Below are positions 1 to 5,248 of a stretch of DNA of 9,615 nucleotides, one piece after another. The number at the start of each line of letters is the position of its first letter. Positions within the stretch are counted from its first letter, which is position 1. The DNA comes from Candidatus Cloacimonadota bacterium (GTDB taxonomy: Bacteria > Cloacimonadota > Cloacimonadia > Cloacimonadales > Cloacimonadaceae). Location of the stretch: assembly GCA_023228125.1 (NCBI GenBank), contig JALOBT010000066.1:1-9615 (forward strand), given 5' to 3'. The position numbers were made by a program, and so were the translations under genes. Under the pieces are notes generated by a model that did not search any database, had not been told where the DNA came from, and was given only the letters and a program-made list of their open reading frames with translations.

Positions 1-25
1 CTGTAAAATAATCTCTAACATACCA

Positions 26-40
26 CTTGTTTTAAACAAG
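26..40. repeat. Short perfect palindrome, 7-bp arms
   Basis: CTTGTTT and AAACAAG flank a single T. A one-base centre makes this more likely a protein-binding dyad or part of a repeat than an RNA hairpin. There is no gene near enough to assign a role. Confidence 0.5.
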
Positions 41-79
41 GCAAATTCGCCTGATAGGGACAGTACGTCAAATCCCCGG

Positions 80-131
80 CTGGTTTTTCATGTAAACTCC
101 AAGGCCTTTCGTGGCCTGTCGTAAAAACCAG
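80..131. repeat. Nested inverted repeat, possible structured element
   Basis: The outer arms CTGGTTTTT (80-88) and AAAAACCAG (123-131) are perfectly complementary over 9 bp. Inside them AGGCC (102-106) and GGCCT (113-117) form a 5-bp stem around a 6-nt loop. A two-level stem like this could fold in RNA from either strand. No known riboswitch or ncRNA family was recognised, and there is no T-run that would make it an intrinsic terminator. Confidence 0.4.
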
Positions 132-151
132 TTTTATCCATAGCTTCTTGC

Positions 152-164
152 CTGTCCAGGACAG
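152..164. repeat. Short perfect palindrome, 6-bp arms
   Basis: CTGTCC and GGACAG flank a single A. The GGACAG half also occurs at 58-63, as part of TAGGGACAG. It lies between the nested repeat and the long palindrome, so the three may belong to one element. Confidence 0.45.
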
Positions 165-178
165 TCTATCACCCGATA

Positions 179-227
179 ATCTACCCTTAATCAAGCGTTA
201 ATAATTAACGCTTGATTAAGGCTAGAT
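179..227. repeat. 49-nt near-perfect palindrome with one-base centre
   Basis: Positions 179-202 and 204-227 are reverse complements at 23 of 24 positions around a single A at 203. The only mismatch is 184/222, and the inner 18 bp (185-202 against 204-221) pair perfectly. No T-run follows on either strand, so a normal Rho-independent terminator is unlikely. A one-base loop favours a DNA-level role (cruciform, dimeric protein site, mobile-element end) over a stable RNA hairpin, but its function is unknown. Confidence 0.75.
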
Positions 228-318
228 AAAGACATGATTAATACTCCAAAGGGAGGGAGAAAGAAAAAAACTGATCGGAAAAACACGAAAAACGAGTCCT
301 GTAGGGACGAAATTTTAC

Positions 319-351
319 ATGAAACGTTGTCTAAAACTTGGGACGTTTCAT
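319..351. repeat. Inverted repeat, 9-bp arms and 15-nt loop
   Basis: ATGAAACGT (319-327) pairs with ACGTTTCAT (343-351). The right arm is followed by TTTCGG, only a short T-run, so termination activity would be weak. It lies about 170 bp upstream of the first gene and might be a leader hairpin or an operator. Confidence 0.45.
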
Positions 352-523
352 TTTCGGTTGCGAAATCCATTTCATGTGAGTTCAGATAAGAAGCCAAGAC
401 CAGGTCATAATCAGGCTTTGATAAAAAATGTGGGAATGCCTGTGCACTTTGCGCTTGACAGATATTGGGACTATGCTGGAAAGTGAATGTTCGAGAAATA
501 CTAAAACGAGGTAAATACGAAAG

Positions 524-1366
524 ATGATATCCATAAATCCAAAAGCCAATATGACCGCGATCATAAACAGTCTGGGTAATAAACGGATGAAGAACTTTCG
601 TGCCCATATTCCGATAATGATTGAGAAGAAGAATTTCATCGTCAAAACCGCAGATTCGAAAGAGGAGCTTAACGCTGCTCTGAAATTGCGCCATAATGTT
701 TTTCTGGAAGAACTGCTCAAGAAACGCCGGCGTTCTGGTCTGGATAAGGATAAGTTTGACAAACTTTGCGATCATCTCATCATCATCGATAAGAGAACCA
801 ACACGATGATAGGCACTTACCGCTTGCAATCCTCCTTATATGGGCGCAAATGGTACACGGCCACAGAGTTTCACATGAAACATATCAAAAAGCTGCCTGG
901 GATTAAATTGGAACTGGGACGGGCTTGCGTGCATCCAGAGCATCGCAACGGCGTAACCATCGCCCTGCTCTGGGAAGGCATCACCACATATATGGAAGTC
1001 AGCGGCACTGCTTACCTCTTCGGCTGCTCCAGCATCAAAACCATGGATAGTAGTGAGATAAATAAGATCTACAATTACCTGAACCAAAATGGCTATCTTA
1101 GCCACGAACACCGGGTGCGCCCCAAAGGGAAATTCCGGGTGCCAGGCATGAGACGCCAACTCAAAATGCAGCCTTTGGAAGAACTCATTACTGCTGTCAA
1201 TATGAAAGATATGATCCCTTCGCTTTTGGCCTCTTACCTCAAGGTAGGCGCCAAAGTTTGCGGCTCCCCAGCCCTGGATCGTCATTTCAAGTGTATAGAC
1301 TTTCTCACTCTGCTGGATGTCAGCAGCTTGCAAGCCGAGCGCATCCGTAAACCCAGGGACCACTGA
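524..1366 (+). CDS. olsB: OlsB-type N-acyltransferase (GNAT-like, Acetyltransf_5 family)
   Basis: Proteins of this family transfer a 3-hydroxyacyl group from acyl carrier protein to the alpha-amino group of ornithine, or of glycine in some Bacteroidetes, giving the lyso-aminolipid. The 280-residue product has the family pattern: LRHNVF at residues 55-60, HLIIIDK followed by GTYRLQ near 84-102, ELGRACVHPEHR at 130-141, FGCSS at 166-170, and a C-terminal VCGSPALD then DFLTLLD segment at 245-265. The start at 524 has GAGGT at 508-512, 11 nt upstream. Alternative ATGs lie at 551, 587 and 617, and the family similarity begins only around residue 36, so a shorter form is possible. The next gene, 9 nt downstream, is the matching O-acyltransferase, which strengthens the assignment. 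The amino acid acylated cannot be read from sequence. A parS-like site lies inside at 867-882. Confidence 0.85.
   Translation: MISINPKANMTAIINSLGNKRMKNFRAHIPIMIEKKNFIVKTADSKEELNAALKLRHNVFLEELLKKRRRSGLDKDKFDKLCDHLIIIDKRTNTMIGTYRLQSSLYGRKWYTATEFHMKHIKKLPGIKLELGRACVHPEHRNGVTIALLWEGITTYMEVSGTAYLFGCSSIKTMDSSEINKIYNYLNQNGYLSHEHRVRPKGKFRVPGMRRQLKMQPLEELITAVNMKDMIPSLLASYLKVGAKVCGSPALDRHFKCIDFLTLLDVSSLQAERIRKPRDH
867..882. promoter_or_regulatory. Candidate parS (ParB-binding) site inside olsB
   Basis: The 16-mer AGTTTCACATGAAACA matches the widely conserved parS consensus TGTTTCACGTGAAACA at 14 of 16 positions, differing at the first base and one central base. Its reverse complement differs from the second candidate at 4584-4599 only in the last base, so both carry the same CA/TG centre instead of CG. 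It encodes residues of the sequence TEFHMKH, a stretch outside the conserved motifs of the enzyme. parS sites within coding sequence are normal in bacteria. ParB binding here is inference. Confidence 0.45.
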
Positions 1367-1375
1367 TCCCTTCTT

Positions 1376-2158
1376 GTGAACCGCATCCGCGCTTTTGTTC
1401 AACACTTCTTCCTGCTTAGCTCATTTTTCTGGATAGGCTGGTGGATCTCGCTCTGCACCAAAGATCCAGTTTTAAGACGCCAGCGCCAGACCAGCCATAC
1501 AAACAGGCACTGTAAAAAACTGCTCAAAGCCTTTGGCATCAAGCTCAAAGTGAATAATCCAGAGCGGCTAAACGCCCTGAGCGACACCGCCTACCTGCTG
1601 GTCTCAAATCACGTTTCCTATACCGATATCGTAGTGCTGGCCAGCCTCGAAAAACTGGTATTTATCACCTCGGTGGAGATGGGCCGTAATTTCTTTTTGG
1701 GCAGCGTCACCAGAATGGGCGGCTCACTATACACAGATCGCAAAAAGCCGGTGAGCTTGAAAAGGGAAATCCAGAATTTTAGCGATGCCATCAAGCAAGG
1801 CTTCAAAGTGGTGCTCTTTCCGGAAGGAACTTCTACCGATGGCAGCAGCGTCCGGGAATTTAAACGCTCGCTTTTCCAGATCGCCCTCAACGTGAATTGC
1901 CCGATTCTGCCAGTCTGCATCAAATATCAGACAATCGATGGCAAAAAGATAAACGAATCTAACCGGGATTTGGTCTGTTGGTATGGAGATATGGAATTTG
2001 GGCCTCATTTTATGAAGCTCTTAGGACGCAAAATAGAGGTGGAAATCACGATATTAGAGTCATTAGGTCAGTTTGAGGATAAAACACGAGCAGAGCTCTC
2101 TGAAGCCGTTTATACGCAAATTCACGATTGTTATCATAAAACTATAAATAAGGTTTGA
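1376..2158 (+). CDS. olsA: PlsC/OlsA-type 1-acylglycerol-3-phosphate-like O-acyltransferase
   Basis: Membrane-associated O-acyltransferase of the PlsC family, 260 residues. It has the catalytic HX4D motif in NHVSYTD (His79, Asp84), a YTDRKK block at 119-124, FPEGTSTDG at 148-156 (substrate phosphate or carboxylate binding) and PILPVCIKY near 176-184. A hydrophobic, Trp-rich N-terminus (about 7-27) is the likely membrane anchor. Directly after an OlsB-type gene the best reading is the second step, esterifying the 3-hydroxyl of the lyso-aminolipid; lysophosphatidic acid acylation is the alternative. The start is GTG, 9 nt after the olsB stop. No close Shine-Dalgarno is visible, and a small AGGGA/TCCCT stem (1355-1359 with 1367-1371) spans the olsB stop, so expression probably depends on reinitiation after olsB. 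Confidence 0.82.
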   Translation: MNRIRAFVQHFFLLSSFFWIGWWISLCTKDPVLRRQRQTSHTNRHCKKLLKAFGIKLKVNNPERLNALSDTAYLLVSNHVSYTDIVVLASLEKLVFITSVEMGRNFFLGSVTRMGGSLYTDRKKPVSLKREIQNFSDAIKQGFKVVLFPEGTSTDGSSVREFKRSLFQIALNVNCPILPVCIKYQTIDGKKINESNRDLVCWYGDMEFGPHFMKLLGRKIEVEITILESLGQFEDKTRAELSEAVYTQIHDCYHKTINKV

Positions 2159-2251
2159 CAGAATTGTCACTGTCATGTAAATGAAACTATGCCGAGCATA
2201 GAATATATATCTGCGCTCAATCCGGCAAAAATACTAAGAAAATAAGGAGCT
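2159..2251 (+). promoter_or_regulatory. Spacer with small hairpins before the DUF58-fumarase run
   Basis: This 92-nt gap is the only sizeable break between plus-strand genes in the left half of the window. CTATGC-CGA-GCATAG (2187-2201) is a perfect 6-bp hairpin with a 3-nt loop, followed by an AT stretch (2202-2210) but no T-run. A second dyad, TGACA-gaat-TGTCA, spans the olsA stop codon at 2156-2169. TTGACA at 2155-2160 could be a -35, but the best -10 at 17-nt spacing (TAAATG, 2178-2183) matches poorly. The gap could hold a promoter, a weak terminator or an operator; nothing decides between them. Confidence 0.3.
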
Positions 2252-2452
2252 ATGATGTCAAAAAAGGAAGACGAAAGATTGCGTCTGGGTAAAGCTAATT
2301 ACCTTCTCTTGCTCGTTGGTGCGATCGTATTGATCCTGGGATATGTGATTATGAGCTTAAATGAGATCACGGTTTCTCCCCTCATTCTCATGCTTGCCTA
2401 TGCTATCATCATCCCTTTTGCGCTCTTGTGGCAGCCCAAAAGAAATAAATGA
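2252..2452 (+). CDS. Small two-helix membrane protein, DUF3098-like
   Basis: The product has 66 residues with a charged N-terminus (KKEDERLRLGK), a first hydrophobic helix at about 18-35, a second at about 43-60, and a basic C-terminal tail (QPKRNK). The pattern FGK/LGKxNY followed by a GxVIMS helix end resembles the small DUF3098-type proteins of the FCB group, but this is from general resemblance. Two start codons are adjacent: ATG at 2252 and at 2255. The strong AAGGAG at 2244-2249 is only 2 nt from the first but 5 nt from the second, so 2255 is probably the main start. The stop overlaps the DUF58 start as ATGA. No enzymatic motif is present; it may be a membrane partner for the DUF58 protein. 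Confidence 0.7.
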   Translation: MMSKKEDERLRLGKANYLLLLVGAIVLILGYVIMSLNEITVSPLILMLAYAIIIPFALLWQPKRNK

Positions 2453-3330
2453 CTCTGCTAAGTGATGAAAATCTGGCTCAGTTGAGCCGCTTGCAACTCA
2501 ATGCCCGGCAGATAGTTGAAGGCTTTTTGATCGGTCTGCACAAGTCGCCTTACCACGGTTTTAGTGTGGAATTTGCCGATCATCGCCAATACAATCCCGG
2601 GGAGTCCCTGAAGAATGTGGATTGGAAGATCGTGGCACGCACGGGTCGCTATTATGTAAAGCGTTACGAAGAAGAGACTAACCTGCGTTGCTACACCCTT
2701 ATTGACCATAGTAAATCCATGTTTTACAGCTCCGGCGAGATCAGCAAGATCGAATATGCCAAGAAACTGGCGGCCGCATTGAGCTGGCTGATGATCGCCC
2801 AAAAGGATGCTGCAGGGCTGATTACCTTTAACAATAAGATTACTTCGAACCTCAGTCCAAAAGCTTTCCGCTCCTATACCGCGCAAATCTTCAGCCGGCT
2901 GGTGCAACTCAAGGCCGAAGAAAGCACAGATATCCTGAGTCCCCTGCATCAGATAGCCGAAAGCATCAAGAAACGCAGCCTCATCGTGCTGATTTCAGAC
3001 CTCATGGAAGATGAAGAAAAGATCATCCAGGCCTTTAAGCACTTCCGCAACCATCGCCATGAACTGCTGGTCTTCCACATCTACGATCCCAAAGAGCAAA
3101 GCCTGGAATTCAAGCGTGAAACGCAGTTTATCGATAGCGAAACCGGCGAGAAGATCACCGTGAATCCCTGGCAAATCCGGGTCGATTATCGCCAGCGCTA
3201 CGATAGCTTCTATAAGGCACTAAAGGAATCCTGTCACCAATTGCAAGTGGAATACAACCCCGTGCCCATAGATCAGGATATCAGCGAGCTGCTGCTCAAG
3301 TATTTGATCAAACGCAAGAAGGGTCTATAA
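2449..3330 (+). CDS. DUF58 protein with vWA-like MIDAS motif
   Basis: The DUF58 signature is complete in this 293-residue protein: EFADHRQYNPGESLKNVDW (41-59), IVARTGRYYVKRYEEETNL (61-79), then a vWA-type metal-binding motif DHSKS (Asp86, Ser88, Ser90), with Thr160-Asp161 and Asp184 (ISDLMED) as further candidate metal or structural residues. No transmembrane helix is seen, so it is cytosolic or held by a partner. DUF58 proteins usually sit beside a MoxR-type AAA+ ATPase and are thought to act with it in envelope or metal-cofactor assembly. No MoxR gene is present here. It overlaps the upstream membrane protein by 4 nt and the downstream fumarase alpha gene by 1 nt, so all three are probably translationally coupled. 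The specific role is unknown. Confidence 0.88.
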   Translation: MTLLSDENLAQLSRLQLNARQIVEGFLIGLHKSPYHGFSVEFADHRQYNPGESLKNVDWKIVARTGRYYVKRYEEETNLRCYTLIDHSKSMFYSSGEISKIEYAKKLAAALSWLMIAQKDAAGLITFNNKITSNLSPKAFRSYTAQIFSRLVQLKAEESTDILSPLHQIAESIKKRSLIVLISDLMEDEEKIIQAFKHFRNHRHELLVFHIYDPKEQSLEFKRETQFIDSETGEKITVNPWQIRVDYRQRYDSFYKALKESCHQLQVEYNPVPIDQDISELLLKYLIKRKKGL

Positions 3331-4175
3331 TGCGCGAAATATCCTCAGGTACCATCCAAGAGGCAGTTTATCGGGCTATTAGCAGGATGTCCTATCACTG
3401 CGATTCCAAGGTAACTTTGGCCTTATCAGAAGCTCTAAACACAGAAACTAATGAACTGGCCCGGGATGCTTTGCAGAGCATTTTGCAGAATCATAAATTA
3501 TCACCCGAGACCAGTATCCCCCTCTGTCAGGATACCGGAAGCACGGTGGTTTTCGCCGAAATCGGAGCACATTTTCACCTTACAGGCCAGAGCTTACCGG
3601 AGCTAATCAACGCTGCAGTAAGACGTGCTCAGAAAGACTGTCCCCTGCGGGCCAGCACCGTAGCTGATCCCCTCTTTGAGCGTAATAACAGAGGCGATAA
3701 TACTCCGGCAATCATCCATATAGAATATGTCGAAGGTGACAAAATACGGCTTTTGATCGCCCAAAAAGGCGGCGGGGCGGAGAATATGAGTTTTATGAAG
3801 ATGCTGAGTCCGGCTTTGGGTGCGGAAGGTATCATCGACTTTGTCTGTGAGGGAGTATTAGCAGCGGGCTCTCGTCCTTGCCCACCCTTGATTTTGGGGA
3901 TCGGGATTGGCAGCAACTTTGAAGGAGCCCCTTTGCTGGCCAAGAAAGCCTTATTTGAGCCCTTTGGGCGTGCTCATCCAGATCTTAGATACCGGCAAAT
4001 GGAGAGTGAGATCACAAAGAGGATCAATACCTTGGGCTGCGGAGTTCAGGGCTTTGGGGGAAGCTGCACAGTTCTGGCCACTCACATTCTGCAGGCTCCC
4101 TGTCATATTGCCAGTTTACCGGTGGCTGTTAATCTACAATGTCATGCGCACCGTCACAGTGAGGTCATAATCTAA
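3330..4175 (+). CDS. fumA: Class I fumarate hydratase, alpha subunit
   Basis: Catalyses, with the beta subunit, reversible hydration of fumarate to malate using an oxygen-sensitive [4Fe-4S] cluster. The 281-residue protein has PLCQDTG (Cys66), STVADPLFERNNRGDNTPA (109-127), QKGGGAENMS (145-154), RPCPP (Cys184) and NLQCHAHRH (Cys271). Cys66, Cys184 and Cys271 are the expected cluster ligands by position and context. Length and separation from the beta gene fit the two-subunit form common in anaerobes and archaea, like TtdA of tartrate dehydratase. Some usually glycine-rich blocks diverge (GIGIGSNFEG, GCGVQGFGGSC), so a related hydroxy-acid substrate such as tartrate cannot be excluded. The start overlaps the DUF58 stop as TAATG. 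Confidence 0.88.
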   Translation: MREISSGTIQEAVYRAISRMSYHCDSKVTLALSEALNTETNELARDALQSILQNHKLSPETSIPLCQDTGSTVVFAEIGAHFHLTGQSLPELINAAVRRAQKDCPLRASTVADPLFERNNRGDNTPAIIHIEYVEGDKIRLLIAQKGGGAENMSFMKMLSPALGAEGIIDFVCEGVLAAGSRPCPPLILGIGIGSNFEGAPLLAKKALFEPFGRAHPDLRYRQMESEITKRINTLGCGVQGFGGSCTVLATHILQAPCHIASLPVAVNLQCHAHRHSEVII

Positions 4176-4176
4176 G

Positions 4177-4680
4177 ATGAAAGATTTTCGTATCAGCCTG
4201 CCTCTCAGTTCTGCAGAGATCAGTTATTTGCATCCTAATGACAAGGTTCTGCTCAGTGGAACAGTCTATACAGCACGGGATGAAGCGCACAAGCGGATGA
4301 TCGCCATGCTTAAAGAAGGGGTCCAGCTTCCCTTTGAGCTCAGTGAGACAGCGATATTCTATTGTGGTCCCAGTCCAGCCGCTGCCGGCATGATCTGTGG
4401 GGCGATCGGTCCTACCACCAGTTCCCGCATGGATCCTTTTACCCCAGAACTCCTGAAGGCGGGGCTAAGGGTGATGATTGGCAAAGGCGAGCGGTCGCCC
4501 GAAACCGAGCAGGAGATCAAGGCAGCAGGAGCTCTGTATCTGATCGCTATCGGCGGGATCTCCGCTGTGCTGAGTCAGAGCATTGTTTCATGTGAAACAT
4601 TCCTCTGGGAGTCCCTGGGAGCGGAAGCGGTATTCAAGATGGAGCTAAAAGACTTCCCCTGCTATGTGGGCATAGTCTGA
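4177..4680 (+). CDS. fumB: Class I fumarate hydratase, beta subunit
   Basis: Swivelling C-terminal-type domain that completes the active site of the class I hydratase, 167 residues. It shows GTVYTARDEAHKR (28-40), the block carrying the conserved Arg-Asp of the active site, then YCGPSPAAAG (62-71), GAIGPTTSSRMDPFTP (75-90), MIGKG (100-104) and IGGISAVLS (125-133). It starts 1 nt after the alpha stop, so the two subunits should be made in equal amounts. The C-terminal segment SIVSCETFLWE differs from the usual lysine- and valine-rich sequence at this place. It is encoded across the parS-like site at 4584-4599, so the DNA site may have shaped the protein there. fumB here means beta subunit, not the E. 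coli FumB isoenzyme. Confidence 0.88.
   Translation: MKDFRISLPLSSAEISYLHPNDKVLLSGTVYTARDEAHKRMIAMLKEGVQLPFELSETAIFYCGPSPAAAGMICGAIGPTTSSRMDPFTPELLKAGLRVMIGKGERSPETEQEIKAAGALYLIAIGGISAVLSQSIVSCETFLWESLGAEAVFKMELKDFPCYVGIV
4584..4599. promoter_or_regulatory. Candidate parS (ParB-binding) site inside fumB
   Basis: TGTTTCATGTGAAACA matches the parS consensus TGTTTCACGTGAAACA at 15 of 16 positions; the only change is C to T at one of the two central bases. Natural parS sites in several bacteria carry one or two such changes. On uniform base frequencies a match this good is expected about 1e-4 times in 9.6 kb, and a second site of nearly identical sequence lies at 867-882. It is translated as residues within IVSCETF, a poorly conserved part of the fumarase beta subunit. 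ParB binding is inferred from the motif alone; parB is not in the window. Confidence 0.55.
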
Positions 4681-4798
4681 ATTGATACAGCACTAGCACA
4701 GCTACCCAAAAGGCAAGCTAACTTAGATCCGGGGAAGATCAGGAAACAACACAATCTCACTGCTAATTAAAGCACTTAGAATATTGAGCTGTATGTCT
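4681..4798. other. Spacer between convergent fumB and purE, no clear terminator
   Basis: Two convergent units end here, so a bidirectional terminator is expected, but no GC-rich hairpin with a T-run was found on either strand. The best candidates are weak: AGCTACC (4700-4706) facing GGCAAGCT (4712-4719), with two unpaired bases, and GATC (4726-4729) facing GATC (4737-4740). Rho-dependent termination or read-through is possible. Confidence 0.4.
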
Positions 4799-5248
4799 TT
4801 ATACCTTTAAACTCTGCTTGTATTCCCGGTATTTTACCTTGAGTTCTTCATCAGCCGTAGCCAGGATTTGAATAGCCAGCAAAGCAGCGTTTTTCACGCC
4901 ATTCACGGCAACAGTTGCCACCGGCACTCCCGGTGGCATTTGCACGATGGAATATAAGGCATCGATCCCACCCAAAGCACCGCTCTTAATGGGCACGCCG
5001 ATCACAGGCAGGCTGGTATAAGAGGCGATCACTCCCGGCAGATGTGCAGCCATGCCAGCGCAGGCGATAATGACGGCAAATCCTTCTGCCTCAGCATCCT
5101 GCGCCAGCCTCATGGTCTTTTCTGGATTCCGGTGGGCACTGCTAATCTGAAAGTCGTGCCCTACATTAAATTCATCCAGAACCGTCGTGATGGGCTGGCA
5201 GATCTCAAGATCACTTTTACTGCCGATAATGATCCTTACTTTGCTCAT
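4799..5248 (-). CDS. purE: N5-carboxyaminoimidazole ribonucleotide mutase (PurE, class I)
   Basis: Converts N5-CAIR to CAIR in de novo purine synthesis. The 149-residue cytosolic protein has the family motifs GSKSD (9-13), SSAHRNPEKT (36-45) with the catalytic His39, AGMAAHLPGVIA (64-75), LPVIGVPI, and QMPPGVPVATVAV. The AAHLPG and GVPVATVAV forms favour the class I mutase, which needs PurK, over the class II carboxylase; purK is not in the window. The ATG lies in an ATGA overlap with the stop of the upstream HTH-EIIA gene, with AAGGAAA just before it, so the two are translationally coupled. Length is slightly short but within the family range. Confidence 0.95.
   Translation of the reverse strand: MSKVRIIIGSKSDLEICQPITTVLDEFNVGHDFQISSAHRNPEKTMRLAQDAEAEGFAVIIACAGMAAHLPGVIASYTSLPVIGVPIKSGALGGIDALYSIVQMPPGVPVATVAVNGVKNAALLAIQILATADEELKVKYREYKQSLKV

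Larger units (their letters stand above)
1..523. other. Gene-free, palindrome-rich intergenic region
   Basis: No reading frame here has both a plausible start and a recognisable product. The stretch is AT-rich and carries several inverted repeats with very short loops: 26-40 (7-bp arms around one base), 80-131 (nested), 152-164 (6-bp arms around one base), 179-227 (24-bp arms, one mismatch) and 319-351 (9-bp arms). The heptamer TAGGGAC occurs at 55-61 and 302-308. The octamer TTTCATGT or its complement occurs at 86, 317 and 370. A single DnaA-box-like nonamer, TTATCCATA, lies at 134-142 and is weak on its own. The end nearest the first gene should hold that gene's promoter, but no convincing -35/-10 pair was found: a perfect TTGACA at 455-460 has no -10 at normal spacing. 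The region may be a decayed or repeat-type intergenic element. Confidence 0.6.

Noticed and set aside
134..142. DnaA box TTATCCATA
   Set aside because: A single 8/9 match without neighbours is expected by chance and is not evidence for an origin in the window.
368..383. Third parS-like site around TTTCATGTGA
   Set aside because: Only 9 of 16 positions match the consensus; the right half is absent. Similar partial hits at 84-99 (10/16) and 311-326 (11/16) were also set aside.
455..460. TTGACA as a -35 box for olsB
   Set aside because: No -10-like hexamer at 15-19 nt spacing; TATGCT at 472-477 is only 11 nt away.
191..829. Minus-strand open frame of 212 codons over the start of olsB
   Set aside because: It lies antisense to the clearly homologous OlsB coding region, has low-complexity Phe/Ser/Leu-rich content and no recognisable domain.
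836..1405. Minus-strand 189-codon frame opposite olsB
   Set aside because: Antisense shadow of a gene with strong family motifs; no product recognised and no ribosome site seen.
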